Part shown: one piece after another, positions 1-9,890 of the stretch
Position numbering within the stretch: the first letter of the stretch is position 1
Layout of the letters: every line of letters starts with the position of its first letter
Origin: Gordionus sp. m RMFG-2023
Lineage: Eukaryota; Nematomorpha; Gordioida; Chordodea; Parachordodidae
Direction of reading: 5' to 3'
Length of the DNA stretch: 64,000 nt
NCBI RefSeq assembly: GCF_954871325.1
Contig: NC_088775.1
Span: forward strand, 61,667,561 to 61,731,560
Notes under the pieces: generated by a model
The model's database searches: none
The model's input: the letters and a program-made list of their open reading frames with translations, nothing else
Told to the model about the DNA's origin: nothing
Made by a program: the position numbers and the translations under genes

Positions 1-130
1 AAAATTTTATAAGTTTCATAATCCTTTCTATTGGTCAATATATATATGAGAGGTAAAACATTATTATTTCTAATCCCATGAATTGTATAAATTTGCGTAA
101 ATAAAGGTGGCGACGATTTAAATGTACCAT
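1..130 (+). mobile_element. Possible end of an LTR with primer-binding-site-like motif
   Basis: AT-rich sequence ends near position 107 in TGGCGACGATTT. The same TGGCGACGA core lies just inside the LTRs of the two gypsy-type fossils at 9.9 and 19.2 kb, where it sits at the expected primer-binding position. That suggests a retroelement end cut by the window edge. No coding part of such an element follows, so this is a weak inference from one shared motif. Confidence 0.25.
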
Positions 131-249
131 CAGAAAACCAATGTTCGCATGAAGCTAAGAAGTCCAAATTTTAACACGGTGGGGAACCACACATGATAAA
201 TAAATAAGCAATTATAATAAAGTGTTTCTTATCGGGCAGCTTATCGCGA

Positions 250-660
250 TAAAAATGAAGGATTTAGTTATATTTGTTCAAAAAATTTATAGAAAATCTT
301 ACCGGACCATCATCATGAAGTATGAAATCCTCATATTTATCTGTAATTGAATATTCATGCGGAATTACCAGCTCAATAAGGCTGCTAGGATTCGGAGGTG
401 CAAAACTGTTTGAACTCCGCGTTCGGTGACATAAGATTCGGTGATGGTAGTGCCATTGATATGGAATCACTTAATCGAGATACGTGTTTCGCCACAATAA
501 AGTTTGGAGTTTCCATAGTATTATTCAAAGCTTCATTCTTAATTGAATTGATTATTTTCTTGGTTTTCATTTCGATTGGATTTTCTGGTTGATTGTGTAT
601 TTCTTTATTATCTTTTATCTTACCATTTTTTTTGTAAGTCGTACGGGACATTTAAAAATA
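250..660 (-). other. Unresolved minus-strand reading frame, possible host exon
   Basis: Two overlapping minus-strand open frames lie here. One begins with ATG at 651 (MSRTTYKKNGKIKD...). The other runs to ...SITDKYEDFILHDDGP and meets a good donor, CCG|GTAAGA, near position 303. The composition looks coding (charged, few low-complexity runs), but the frames differ, so a short intron, a broken gene or chance must be invoked. I do not recognise a family. Confidence 0.2.
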
Positions 661-1251
661 TCCTGATTAATGAATCTATAATAATTAGTATCTGAGACTA
701 CTTTATCCAGGCGGAACAAATAATTTTTAAAGGTTAAGATCTCCTTATTTTTGCTTTGATAACATATTTTATAAGACTCCGAAATAAAGAGGAAAGAATG
801 GCGAAAATATTTATAATTTATAACCAAAGGAATGGCACCAGTCAGACGAGAAAATTATTTTTTTTAAATTTCGGCAATACTTTTTTTTTTAAAATAGTTA
901 TAATTTATCAAATATGTCATTAATTATTTGTTAATTTTTAGTCTAGTTATTTTTTTATTATATTTTAAAATTATTTAAGAGTTAATAAGAACCCATATCA
1001 AAATATTATATTAAAATTAATGCCGAGATATTATACTAAAATTTTATCACCCCCCCCCCCCCCCTTCCCCTCACTCCCCCTTCAAATAAACAGAAAAGAT
1101 CGTAAAATAATAATATTAATAAATATTTTAAATTGGGGAAATCCCTTATTTCACTTAGATGTAATTTATTTTTGAATTGCCATTCAAAATTGATATTCTA
1201 AACAGTAATGTTGTAGACTTTATTCATCTACACTGTTTAAGAATAGTGACT
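661..1251. other. AT-rich intergenic stretch with a poly-C tract
   Basis: No gene seen. A run of C lies at about 1051-1075, one of many long C or G tracts in this window, several of which sit just inside hAT termini. Confidence 0.5.
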
Positions 1252-1259
1252 GCCAAAAC

Positions 1260-1906
1260 CACGGTTGTGCATTTGACCGGTCAAATATGGTTAAAATCAA
1301 ATAAATATTATTTTATATTGAATATCATCATTTTCTATATTGAATATCATCATTTTCTTTAATATTTTTTAAATCAATTTTATTTTTGTCCAAATCTTCA
1401 ATCGATTTCTGTTTTAGTAAGATTATTGACACAAATCGACCAATTTCTTTCTGAAGAAGAAGTAGATCTAGGAATTGTTAGTTATGTCACTTCTCTTAAT
1501 GGTTATGGTGGTCAAAGCTAATTCCACTGCTTGAGATTGAAATCTGATTGTTTCTTATGACTACTATCCCCATGATCTTCTATTAAACAAGCCGCTTTTA
1601 TTTCTGAAATTTATGATATAAACTTGAAATATTTTGATCACCACCTTGTATGCCTAATTCTTTTATTATATTACATACTTCATTAAATTCACTATGATTA
1701 AAATGCTCTCCTTAATATTAGGAACTCAATAAGCATTGTGATCACATTTCACATGTATTTATATCGGTTTTTCTTTTTCAAACATATTTTTATATTCAGA
1801 TCTTATAGAATATATGACCCTTTGACCAGGTCAAATATTCTCCCGTTCAATTGACCCGTCAAAATCTAGTCATTTGACTGGTCAATTGACTGACTTGCTA
1901 ACCCTG
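1260..1906. mobile_element. Decayed hAT-like element (647 bp)
   Basis: The left end reads CACGGTTGTGCATTTGACC and the right end, reversed, reads CAGGGTTAGCAAGTCAGTC, both followed by GACCGGTCAA-like motifs. Flanking 8-mers GCCAAAAC (1252-1259) and GCCAAAAT (1907-1914) match at 7 of 8 places, fitting the 8-bp TSD of hAT elements. No convincing transposase frame remains inside. A 22-bp direct repeat (TTGAATATCATCATTTTCTA) lies at about 1318-1360. Confidence 0.5.
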
Positions 1907-1914
1907 GCCAAAAT

Positions 1915-2240
1915 TGATTGATAAATTTATAAATATTAAGTCATCAGACAATAAATAGGAATGCCCAGATATCAATTTCGCCAGTAAATATCAAGATTTA
2001 ACTAATAAACTCAATGATAATATATTGATAAAGCTGAGTTCCTTGTGCGCGATTATTATAAAATAAGAACTTCGAAGGAAAGGATAGGATAGCGAAAAAA
2101 GTGTATTTCATAAACCAGATCTAAGTTAATTAATCATTATATAAATTTTTTAAGGGTAAAAGAAAATTACAAACTATGTGAATTAAAAAAATATTATTCA
2201 AATAATATAATTATAAAAAAATGATTCAAAATAAATTAGT
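1915..2240. other. AT-rich stretch without a recognised gene
   Basis: Nothing supported by motif or frame was found here. Confidence 0.4.
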
Positions 2241-2244
2241 CATT

Positions 2245-2600
2245 ATTAGCAATTATCGCGATATTAAATTCTCTATAATATCTTCGCGATATATGCTTAG
2301 CGAAATAATTGTCGCTACACTGTCTTCGCGATTTGGGTTTCGCGATAATAACTTCGCTATAAAATTTTCGCGATTAAAGTTTCGCGGTAATGTATTCGCT
2401 TTAAAGGTTTTGCTATAAAATTTTCGCGATAAAAGTTTCGCGGTAATGTATTCGCATTAAAGGTTTCGCGATAAAGGTTTCGCTATAAAAAATTCGCGAT
2501 ATTGCATTCGCGGAATAGTATTCGCTATTATGGATTCGCGATAAAAAAAGTGTCGCTATAAAATCTATTCGCGATAAAAGTTTCGCTGAATTGACATGGA
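2245..2600. repeat. Minisatellite of TTCGCGATAAAAG-type units
   Basis: About 20 degenerate units of 13-15 bp with the consensus TTTCGCGATAAAAG. Variants are TTCGCGGTAATG, TTCGCTATAAAA and TTCGCATTAAAG. The CpG-containing core stands out in this AT-rich sequence. A reverse-oriented relative lies at 6514-6690. Confidence 0.8.
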
Positions 2601-2639
2601 ACCTTAAAATTTTGCTATAGTATAGATTACAAGAATTTT

Positions 2640-2715
2640 AGTTTATATACGAATTTTCATCAAAATTAAAAGGGATCGGCCGAACCGTGATCTGTTTAGC
2701 ATGGAATGACCCAAA
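2640..2715. repeat. Short relic of the long-TIR transposon terminus
   Basis: Contains AAAAGGGATCGGCCGAAC and, further on, CATGGAATGACCC. These resemble the right terminus of the transposon copies that end at about 39,202 and 60,906 (GGGGTCAGCCGAAAAG ... CATGGAATGACCC). Only the terminal ~70 bp is recognisable. Confidence 0.4.
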
Positions 2716-3328
2716 ATCCTTTTGAAATTTTTATAATCTTCAACTTTTAATTCAACGGCCATTGCAATAATTTTCAGATTATAACATGAACATCGTTGGT
2801 TCCTTGGTAGATTAATGATGACATAATTATTGGGAATATCAGCAAATAAATATTAACGTGATCCACTAATTCCAACACTTCATCATTTTATTCTGCAACT
2901 ATATCATTTTCTTCAAAAACTCTGCTTGAGTTAATGTTGTATTGATTAAAATATCCGGGAAATTAATATAAATTCTGGTAGATATATAAGATGGAAAGAG
3001 ATATTTTTATTTGAAATAATATTTTAATTTGATTATAAATATTTTCAAAAAATATGTATTTTATTTAAAATTAAAAATATCTTTAAAAGATTGACAATAG
3101 GATCTCGATCGCAATTCTTATTTTAAAAAAGGATTGTCGATTCGTGAAATTTTTAAAAATTAGAATCGAATTTAGTATCATCAATCCTTTTACAATTCTG
3201 ATTTTGAATGCCTGCTCTATTGAATTGATAGAACATTGACTTTTATTTTCTTATTATAAGTACATTTTAGCACAAATTATTTATTCATAATGGAAGTTGA
3301 TAAAAATTTTATCAAAATACCTATACAG
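2716..3328. other. Presumed intron or 5' flank of the unrecognised host gene
   Basis: AT-rich, no coding frame recognised. It ends in a good splice acceptor, CTATACAG|GA at 3328/3329. Confidence 0.35.
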
Positions 3329-3582
3329 GAAACACGATCAAATTAATGTCATCGGCTTTCACTAATATATCTGCCCTCTTGAATTCCCACCAAACACTCG
3401 GAGGAACTTTAGAATTTTATTCGAAATTTGTGCAAAATCTTGATTATTATCTCCACTTTTCTTGCAAACGTGCTGCTATCGAAATGGAGGATCAATGTTT
3501 CTTATGGGTGCGAACAATATGCTCTCTCTTTTTATTCGAGAAAATGGACGCCGAACACGTGCCTGCTTATAAATTATATTTT
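3329..3582 (+). CDS. Coding exon of an unrecognised host gene (upstream exon)
   Basis: An acceptor (CTATACAG) at 3328 opens a frame of about 84 codons containing LLNSHQTLGGTLEFYSKFVQ and EMEDQCFLWVRTICSLFLFE. The composition is that of a soluble helical protein, and it is rich in Trp, Cys and acidic residues, unlike the transposon frames around it. The 3' boundary is uncertain: the frame stops at 3583-3585 and no strong donor with the phase needed by the next exon is obvious, so the exon may end earlier or another exon may intervene. It lies on the same strand as, and a few hundred bases upstream of, two exons that do join in phase. I do not recognise the family; an armadillo/HEAT-like helical repeat protein is only a guess from composition. 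Confidence 0.45.
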
Positions 3583-3937
3583 TAAGATTCGCTTTTTTGG
3601 CTAATAATATAATAATAATACCTTTTAATTTTAATAAATTGTATTAAATATTATATCCAGTAAAACGATGACCACCACATAATCATTTAGAATTATCAAA
3701 AAAGTTTATATATTAGAGACTCTTTCAAAATTTTTAAACTGAAAATTTAATCTAGTTCCGACTTGGGCTATTTGATAGATATACAGATTCCCATCCATGA
3801 CTAATTTATTTTAAAATGTATTGAATATGACATTTTGACAATCTTTCTACAAATTTACTAAAATTACTATATTTTTAAAATTTCTTATATACTACGTCAA
3901 TAGAAACAATCGGAATTACAACTATATTTATCTCTAG

Positions 3938-4190
3938 TTCAATCGTGTTCCAGACTATTGGCTTCTTTATCAAAACCGTTCCGCGATAAGCTTTTTCAAG
4001 ATTTACTACTAATCGATAATGATTTCACTGATAACACATTAAATAGTTTCCAAAATTTTGCACTATTTCATGTTAATTCAAGTTTAAATTTGATCGATTA
4101 TAGTCTATTGCCTTTGCTCAACCATTTACTGATTTTCCTATTTGATCTTCCATCCTTCAAAAATTCAGAAATCCAAGCTAGCATTTTGAA
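3938..4190 (+). CDS. Coding exon of an unrecognised host gene (penultimate exon)
   Basis: An acceptor (TATCTCTAG) at 3937 and a donor (TTTTGAA|GTAAAA) at 4190/4191 enclose an 84-residue frame. It includes LLASLSKPFRDKLFQDLLL, NFALFHVNSSLNLIDYSLL and FLFDLPSFKNSEIQAS. It is amphipathic and helical, with no transposase motifs. The donor leaves two bases (AA), and the exon at 8680 starts with the one base needed to complete a Lys codon, so the two are phase-compatible across a 4,489-nt intron. The function is not recognised. Confidence 0.5.
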
Positions 4191-5267
4191 GTAAAATAGA
4201 AAATATAATTACTATTATAGTTATCTTAAGCTTAATCTTAATATAAAAAAGTTTATTTTGAATTATTATTTTTTCTTTCTAGTTTTTACCTTTTCGGGTT
4301 ATAATATAAGCCTTCTTCACTTCAATATCTCTTTTCATTTTATATTATTCACACTATCCATTTTATTCAATTTACTGACATTGTCTTTAACTTTATTAAT
4401 AAATATAAATTGAATCAATGATATAAAATGGAAAGAGTGAAGAAGCTAGGTGAAAGCTAAAAAGAAAATCTCTTAGTTGAAATTAAAAAAATTATTCACA
4501 AAGTATTATTATTATAATACCCATATAAATCAGAGTTGTTAAAAAAACTTTTCAAATATATCTATCAGATACATGAACTAAAGGGATATATAGATTATAT
4601 ATTATATATACACACTAAAGTATATCTAGATACAGATGCATTTTTTCAAATTATATTTTGAAAATCTATTGTTAAAGCTCATTTTTAAGTTGACCAAAAT
4701 TTTTTATTCAATAAATATGTAAATAATATATGATTAAATGATTATAAAATATTATTATTTTTTAAATAAAAATATTTTCAAAGTTTTCGTTTAAAGCATC
4801 CCCGTTTTCCTTTAACACTGTTTTGGCGACACTAAAAAGTTTTTTACTAATTTTTTTGCAGGCCTGGGCTCAGCCTGATCAAAAAACCATGGCCTGGAAG
4901 GTAGTTAGTTCTGAACTATATCTTGTGAATAACACTTTTTTAGGAATGTAACGACCGATTATTCTTTTTAAAAAATTCATTATCTACTGATATTAATAAA
5001 TTTTCAGATCCGTTTATATTGACGTTTTAATTAAAAAATTTTTCATGCATATTTAATTTAAATAAGAAAATTTAAAAAAAAACTAAAAAACATGTTAGAA
5101 AAATAATTTATAAAGATGTTTATGATTTTAAAGCTAAATAAATACTTAAAAAAATATTCTAACAATTTACACTTCATAAATTTTAATAGACTAGATGGGA
5201 TTATCATTATTTATTTTTTTCGTTATTTTTATATTTTTTTCTGTTTTTTCCATCCCTAATAATATGT
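4191..5267. other. First part of the host-gene intron, AT-rich
   Basis: No gene seen. Around 4860-4905 a short GC-richer patch (GGCCTGGGCTCAGCCTGATC) resembles motifs at 6720-6990 and may be a relic of a small element lying around the 5268-6371 insertion. Confidence 0.35.
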
Positions 5268-6371
5268 AGAGGTCTGCAATGGGCTGGTTTTTAGCCCACA
5301 AGTCCACCCTTCTAACCTGACCATAGTTTAAAAAAAATATACCCGCCCTCCCATGAGTCTAAAATTCTTTACCCGCCCACTCGCCCGCCCATTAGTCTAA
5401 AATATTTTACTCGTAAGCCCATTATATAAAAATTTTATAACCCATGCCGCCCATAAAATTTAAATAAGCTCATTCTTTTAATTTTTTAAAATCTAATTTA
5501 AAAAAATGATTCAGTTTCAGCGCTACACTCCTACAAAAATGTTTTATAATTTAGGAAATTGCTAGATTAAGCAAAAAAAATATTCAATTTAAATTACCGA
5601 TAATGAATTTATTTGATTTGATAAAATATTTATGTAAAATATATAAAATTAATATTTATTGATATTATTTCTTATAATGCAAAAATAATAATGAATCCAC
5701 ATTTTCTGGATTCACACACGTTCCCTTTTGTTCTATAAACCCTCCAGAAATGTTAATTCCTTATTCGGAAGAAGCACTAATTAATCTTGATAGCTTCGAT
5801 AAATCTTTTTCGTCATTTCCACCAAAGAAGGGCACCCGTTTGAAGTATATCTTCTACTTAATTTAGATATTTAAATAAAAAGTTAAACCATTAATAATAT
5901 ATAAAAAAATGTAATTTAAATTAATTGTTTATAAATGATAAACTTAAACTAAAATCTTGCTAAATTATACAAAAACTCGCTACCTTAAGATTTAAATATT
6001 TTGTTATGTCATTAGGTAAGGTGCTCTCCTCTGTAAAAGCCACATCTTACCATCTATTGTTTAATTTTGACGTGAATACTATTTATTTCAAACATTGCAT
6101 TTATAATTTGATACCTTTAATTGAATTCTCTTAGCTTTTGGAGAAACTGGTAAAATCACATTTTCATCCACGTTGATGTTATATTCTTCCATGCTATTAT
6201 ATGTTTTCTATGTCAACACATCCTCAGATATCGATTGGTATTTTTTTAACCCTCCAATAGTTTAAATATTTTTCTTAACCCGCCCACCCGTTCTTTAAAA
6301 AATTTAACCCGTTCGCTCTACAGCCCACTTAGATGGGCAGGCGGGCTAAAAACCCGCCCAATGCAGACCTC
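5268..6371 (-). mobile_element. hAT-derived element (1,104 bp) with 8-bp TSD
   Basis: Termini AGAGGTCTGCAATGGGC (left) and GCCCAATGCAGACCTC (right) are inverted repeats extending into GGGC-rich subterminal blocks. TAATATGT flanks both sides (5260-5267 and 6372-6379), a perfect 8-bp TSD. On the minus strand near 5690-5850 the remains of a hAT dimerisation domain can be read (GTCVNPENVDSLLFLHYK after a stop), so it descends from an autonomous hAT but is internally deleted. A second partial copy lies reversed at 17,950-18,785, and ends of the same family lie at 25,190-25,310 and about 43,975-44,030. Confidence 0.8.
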
Positions 6372-6513
6372 TAATATGTACTTCGTTTACCCTATATATT
6401 TACGATATTTATTTATAAAATTAAATGAGTTGCATAATTAAAAGTTTACATTACTTTTTTAGGCTGTTTGGAAATAAGTCGAACCAGAGCACATCCATTG
6501 CCAATGTCCAGAA

Positions 6514-6690
6514 AATCTTATCGCGAAATGCATTATCACAAATGAAATTAATACCACAAATGCATTTACGCGAATATATTATAGCGCTAATTCATTATCT
6601 AAAATATTAAAGCGAATGCATTTCGTAAATTGTAAATGAATTATCTCAGTTGCAATATCGCGAATGTAATTTGGTGAAAATACATTTTTA
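6514..6690. repeat. Reverse-oriented CGCGA minisatellite
   Basis: Units of about 14 bp such as TTATCGCGAAATGCA, TTTACGCGAATATA and AAAGCGAATGCATT form a degenerate array. It reads as the reverse complement of the 2245-2600 units, so the two arrays face each other about 4 kb apart. Confidence 0.6.
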
Positions 6691-7607
6691 TAATTATCAC
6701 CCTTTACACAGACTGAGTGAAACCTGAAAATGGGTTTTTAGTCAGGCTTGGGCCTAAAAACAATTTTTTGTGATCGGAGTTTTCATTTTTTTACAGATAT
6801 ATAAAAAAGATTCTAAGTGATAAAATAGAATGTTTTATCTAGGATTAGGGTAAATGAATTTTATGTTATTTAAGTGTTTAAATATGCCTTTAACTATTTT
6901 TCATTAAATATGGGACTGGATAAGCTCAGGCCTAAATAATATTTGGGCTCAGACCTAAAAATAAATATAAAATTTGGTTGGCCTAGAGCTGAAATAAATT
7001 AAATTTGCAAGGCGCTAAAAAAAATCCTATTTAAAACATTGAGCCAAACAGATAATTGTTACTCGAAAACTTTTTATTATTCTTTGACAGAACATACTAT
7101 AATTAGTGAGCGATTTAAAGTTTAATTTTATTAATTCGGTATGTATGGATATAAAACATCTATGATTGACTGCAATTGTTGATAATATTAATTTCTCACT
7201 TAAAAACATTGCCGCCCATTTTCAATGAAGATTGATATTTGAACTTGGTTTAAAAATGACTGCGATTAATATATGATATCTAATAATATTAATTTTTCGT
7301 TTTAAAAATATTGACGGTCATTTTTAAATAAAAATGTATGTTTTGGATTGACTGCGATTAATGCCAAAAAATTTAAAAGCAAAAAATCCTATCCCTCTTT
7401 TTATGGGCGTTTTAAAATATAAATCAAATAATAAAAAAAGATAAATTCTTAATATCAAAATAAAATAAATAATAAAGTTATTATAGCTTAAATTTTGGTA
7501 ACTCGGAAAAAGATAAATAGGGGAGATCAGGGAAAGTCGGCACATGGAGCTTGTCAGTTCAGCGGATTTTATTTTAAAACCAGAAATGTCTAGAAATGCA
7601 TAATAAT
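6691..7607. other. Intron sequence with GGGCTCAGGCCTAAA relics
   Basis: Scattered GGGCTCAGGCCTAAA-like motifs at 6720-6990 look like the decayed end of a small element. Two similar ~110-bp blocks, each containing GCGATTAAT and TAATATTAATTT, lie at about 7150-7320. No gene seen. Confidence 0.35.
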
Positions 7608-7615
7608 ATTATAAT

Positions 7616-7983
7616 TAGAGATCTGCAAAGTTAGGCCCGGCCCGAAGCCCGCCTAATTCTATTTAAAATAATCGGGCCGGGCCGGGACTAATATTTAAAA
7701 AAAATTTCGGCCGGGTCGGGTCGGACCTTGGAATTTTTTTAAAATATATCTAAATTTATCAATTTTATATTGAATTTTTTATGTAAAATAAAAATATTTG
7801 ATTTTATTTATTGAAACTAAACGACATAAAGATTAATTTCTATATTTAAATAAATTCGAGCCGGGCTGGGTCGGTAAATTTTTTTAAAAAAAATTTGGGG
7901 TTTGGGCCGGGCCGGCTTAACTTTTCTAAAAAAAAATTCGGGCCGTGCCTGGCTTGAAAAATTAGGCCCTATGTAGATTACTA
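7616..7983. mobile_element. GGCCCGG-rich hAT-type MITE (368 bp) with perfect TSD
   Basis: Left end TAGAGATCTGCAAAGTTAGG and right end AGGCCCTATGTAGATTACTA, flanked by ATTATAAT on both sides (7608-7615 and 7984-7991). The subterminal blocks are runs of GGCCCGGCCC separated by poly-T/poly-A, around an AT-rich centre shared with the copies at 23,689-24,132 and 43,103-43,494. No coding capacity. Confidence 0.8.
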
Positions 7984-8154
7984 ATTATAATCACATCTAT
8001 AATATGTATATTTGAGGCAAAAAATATTTTATTCCCCTCAACTATTAAAATTTTTTTGTGATAAAATGTGTTTTTTTAAGTTAAAATGTTTTTACACCAC
8101 ATTATCATAATTTTAAAACATATTATATTTATTTATAATATTTATAGATAATAA

Positions 8155-8276
8155 TGACAATTTTAAATATTCGGCCAGGCCCGGATATTTTTTGAAAATT
8201 TTTAGGCCCGGCCCTGGTAAATTTAAATATAAAAAAATATGGCCCATTTTAGGCCCGGGTCTGCAGGTCTCTAGGA
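8155..8276. mobile_element. Truncated end of a GGCCCGG-type element
   Basis: GGCCAGGCCCGGATATTT followed by GGCCCGGGTCTGCAGGTCTCT reads as the right terminus of the family seen whole at 29,666-30,465. No matching left terminus was found next to it. Confidence 0.5.
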
Positions 8277-8679
8277 AATATAGCACTAATTTTTTCCGGT
8301 GATAGGTCGAGTTTATAGAATATATTTATGGATATATAATCGGCCGATATCAATTTAATACCGGGTTGGATCGCCTCCAAAAAATGGTATCGGTACACCA
8401 CCTTCTTTCAAATATAGTAAAATCTTGACATTAAAATAAAATAAAAAATTAAAGTTTGTGTCAATTTTAAAAAAATTAAATCTGGGTTTTTTTTATTTAT
8501 TATAAAATAAAATTTGCCTTTTTAATTGTAAAGAGATAAACCCGGAGAGAATTTTAATACATAAAATTACATAAGAATGCATCTAGTCAAGATTTATGTA
8601 TCTAGATATTACTTTAACAACTCTGATATTAATATTTTATAAAAAATAAGTAAAATTTAATGTATTTTAAATTTTTTAG

Positions 8680-8920
8680 AGTCATTTTGAAGTTATTTAA
8701 AAGTTTAAACTCCATCGAAGCAACTACTCGTCTCTTTTTCGCCATAAAATCGGTACTTTATGCTAGGCCACCCGATATTTTCGCCTGTAATGCGGAAGAG
8801 TTGGTAGAAGAATTACTTATAACATCGCCAAAAAATGCTATATCTTTCATTCATATCTTTGATACAGATCATGTTTCTCAGTTTATAAATTTTTTATTTG
8901 ACTTAAATATCCTGTGAATG
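8680..8920 (+). CDS. Last coding exon of the unrecognised host gene
   Basis: An acceptor (AATTTTTTAG) at 8679 opens a frame of 79 codons ending in TGA. It includes VILKLFKSLNSIEATTRLFF, RPPDIFACNAEELVEELLIT and DTDHVSQFINFLFDLNIL. The alternation of hydrophobic and charged residues suggests stacked helices. It follows in phase from the exon ending at 4190, and the intervening intron contains a hAT derivative and a MITE. The C-terminus FLFDLNIL echoes FLFDLP in the previous exon, which hints at repeated helical units. I do not know the protein. That it is a real host gene rests on splice phase and non-transposon composition, not on homology. Confidence 0.5.
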
Positions 8921-9840
8921 TTATTTTTTTTTCTTCAAATTGTTTTTGTCTCATGATATTTATATAAAATTTTAGTTTTATATTTAATAATATTAAAGAG
9001 CCAAATCAACTTATAATTATTTCTTAAGGTATAATATATATTTAATAATGATGAAAGCCTGTAAATAATGAATATGAAAAGCAAGTATTAATTGATTCAA
9101 CTTTTTTATAATTCGAATATATTACAAACGGCTTTAGAAAAAAACGAATTCGTTCACGTTTAACATTCATTTATAAAAAAGTAGTTTAAATTCGTAACGA
9201 GAGCTACCTTTAAAATCATGTCTGAATTTTTTTTGTCCTCTAGTATAGGCGAATTAATAAAATATTACCTCCCCAATATATTTATTTTATATTCTTAAAT
9301 TCAATTTTTATTCAAATTTGAAATATTGTAATGATAACCATAAAATATTTTTATAATAAACTATTAATTTAATTAGTATTTTTTTATTGCTTTTAAGAGA
9401 ATATGTTTTTCAAAGTTATTATCAAGATCATCTTTTTTCATCAAAATTATATACCAGTATATTTTTTGAAAAGTGGTTTTAAAAGAAGGAACTATTTAAA
9501 TACTGTGAGATTTGATATGGATGATCGCAAAAATGTTTAGATTCAATAATATTAATACAATTATTTATATCATCCTCAACGGAAATATCATCAAAAATTC
9601 AAGAACAGAGTTGTACAAATTTTTTTTAAAGATGTTTGAGCAGAACCTAGCTCAAAAATTTAAGCAAGATCTTTGAAGATCTTTTATGTTAAAAAAATTT
9701 TGAGCAACGATCTTCAAAGATTTGTAAAATTTGAAGATTTTTTATTTTGGATCAACGATCTTGAAAGATCTTGATCATTATAGATTTTTATTTAATATTT
9801 TTGATCAACGATCTTCATATTATAAGATGTTATAGTAACT
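8921..9840. other. AT-rich flank with short GATCTT palindromes
   Basis: No gene seen. Between about 9640 and 9830 the motifs AACGATCTTCAAAGATTT and GATCTTGAAAGATCTTGATC recur four or five times, forming small palindromes of unknown meaning. Confidence 0.4.
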
Positions 9841-9844
9841 TAAT

Positions 9845-9890
9845 AAATATTTCAATGAAGATATGCCATAGAAAAGTGACAATTGTCATA
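9845..9890 (+). repeat. Left stub of a GTGACAATTGTCAT tandem array
   Basis: One partial unit (TTTCAATGAAGATATGCCAT then GTGACAATTGTCAT) precedes the gypsy-type fossil. The array resumes at 16,656, so the retroelement appears to have inserted into it. Confidence 0.6.

Noticed and set aside
398-592. Plus-strand frame of 64 codons with a hydrophobic tail, considered as a small membrane protein
   Set aside because: It overlaps a longer minus-strand frame with better coding character and a donor site; no upstream start context or neighbour supports it.
2245-6690. A single 4.4-kb transposon bounded by the two CGCGA arrays
   Set aside because: No TIRs or TSD found beside the arrays, and phase-compatible host exons lie across the right array.
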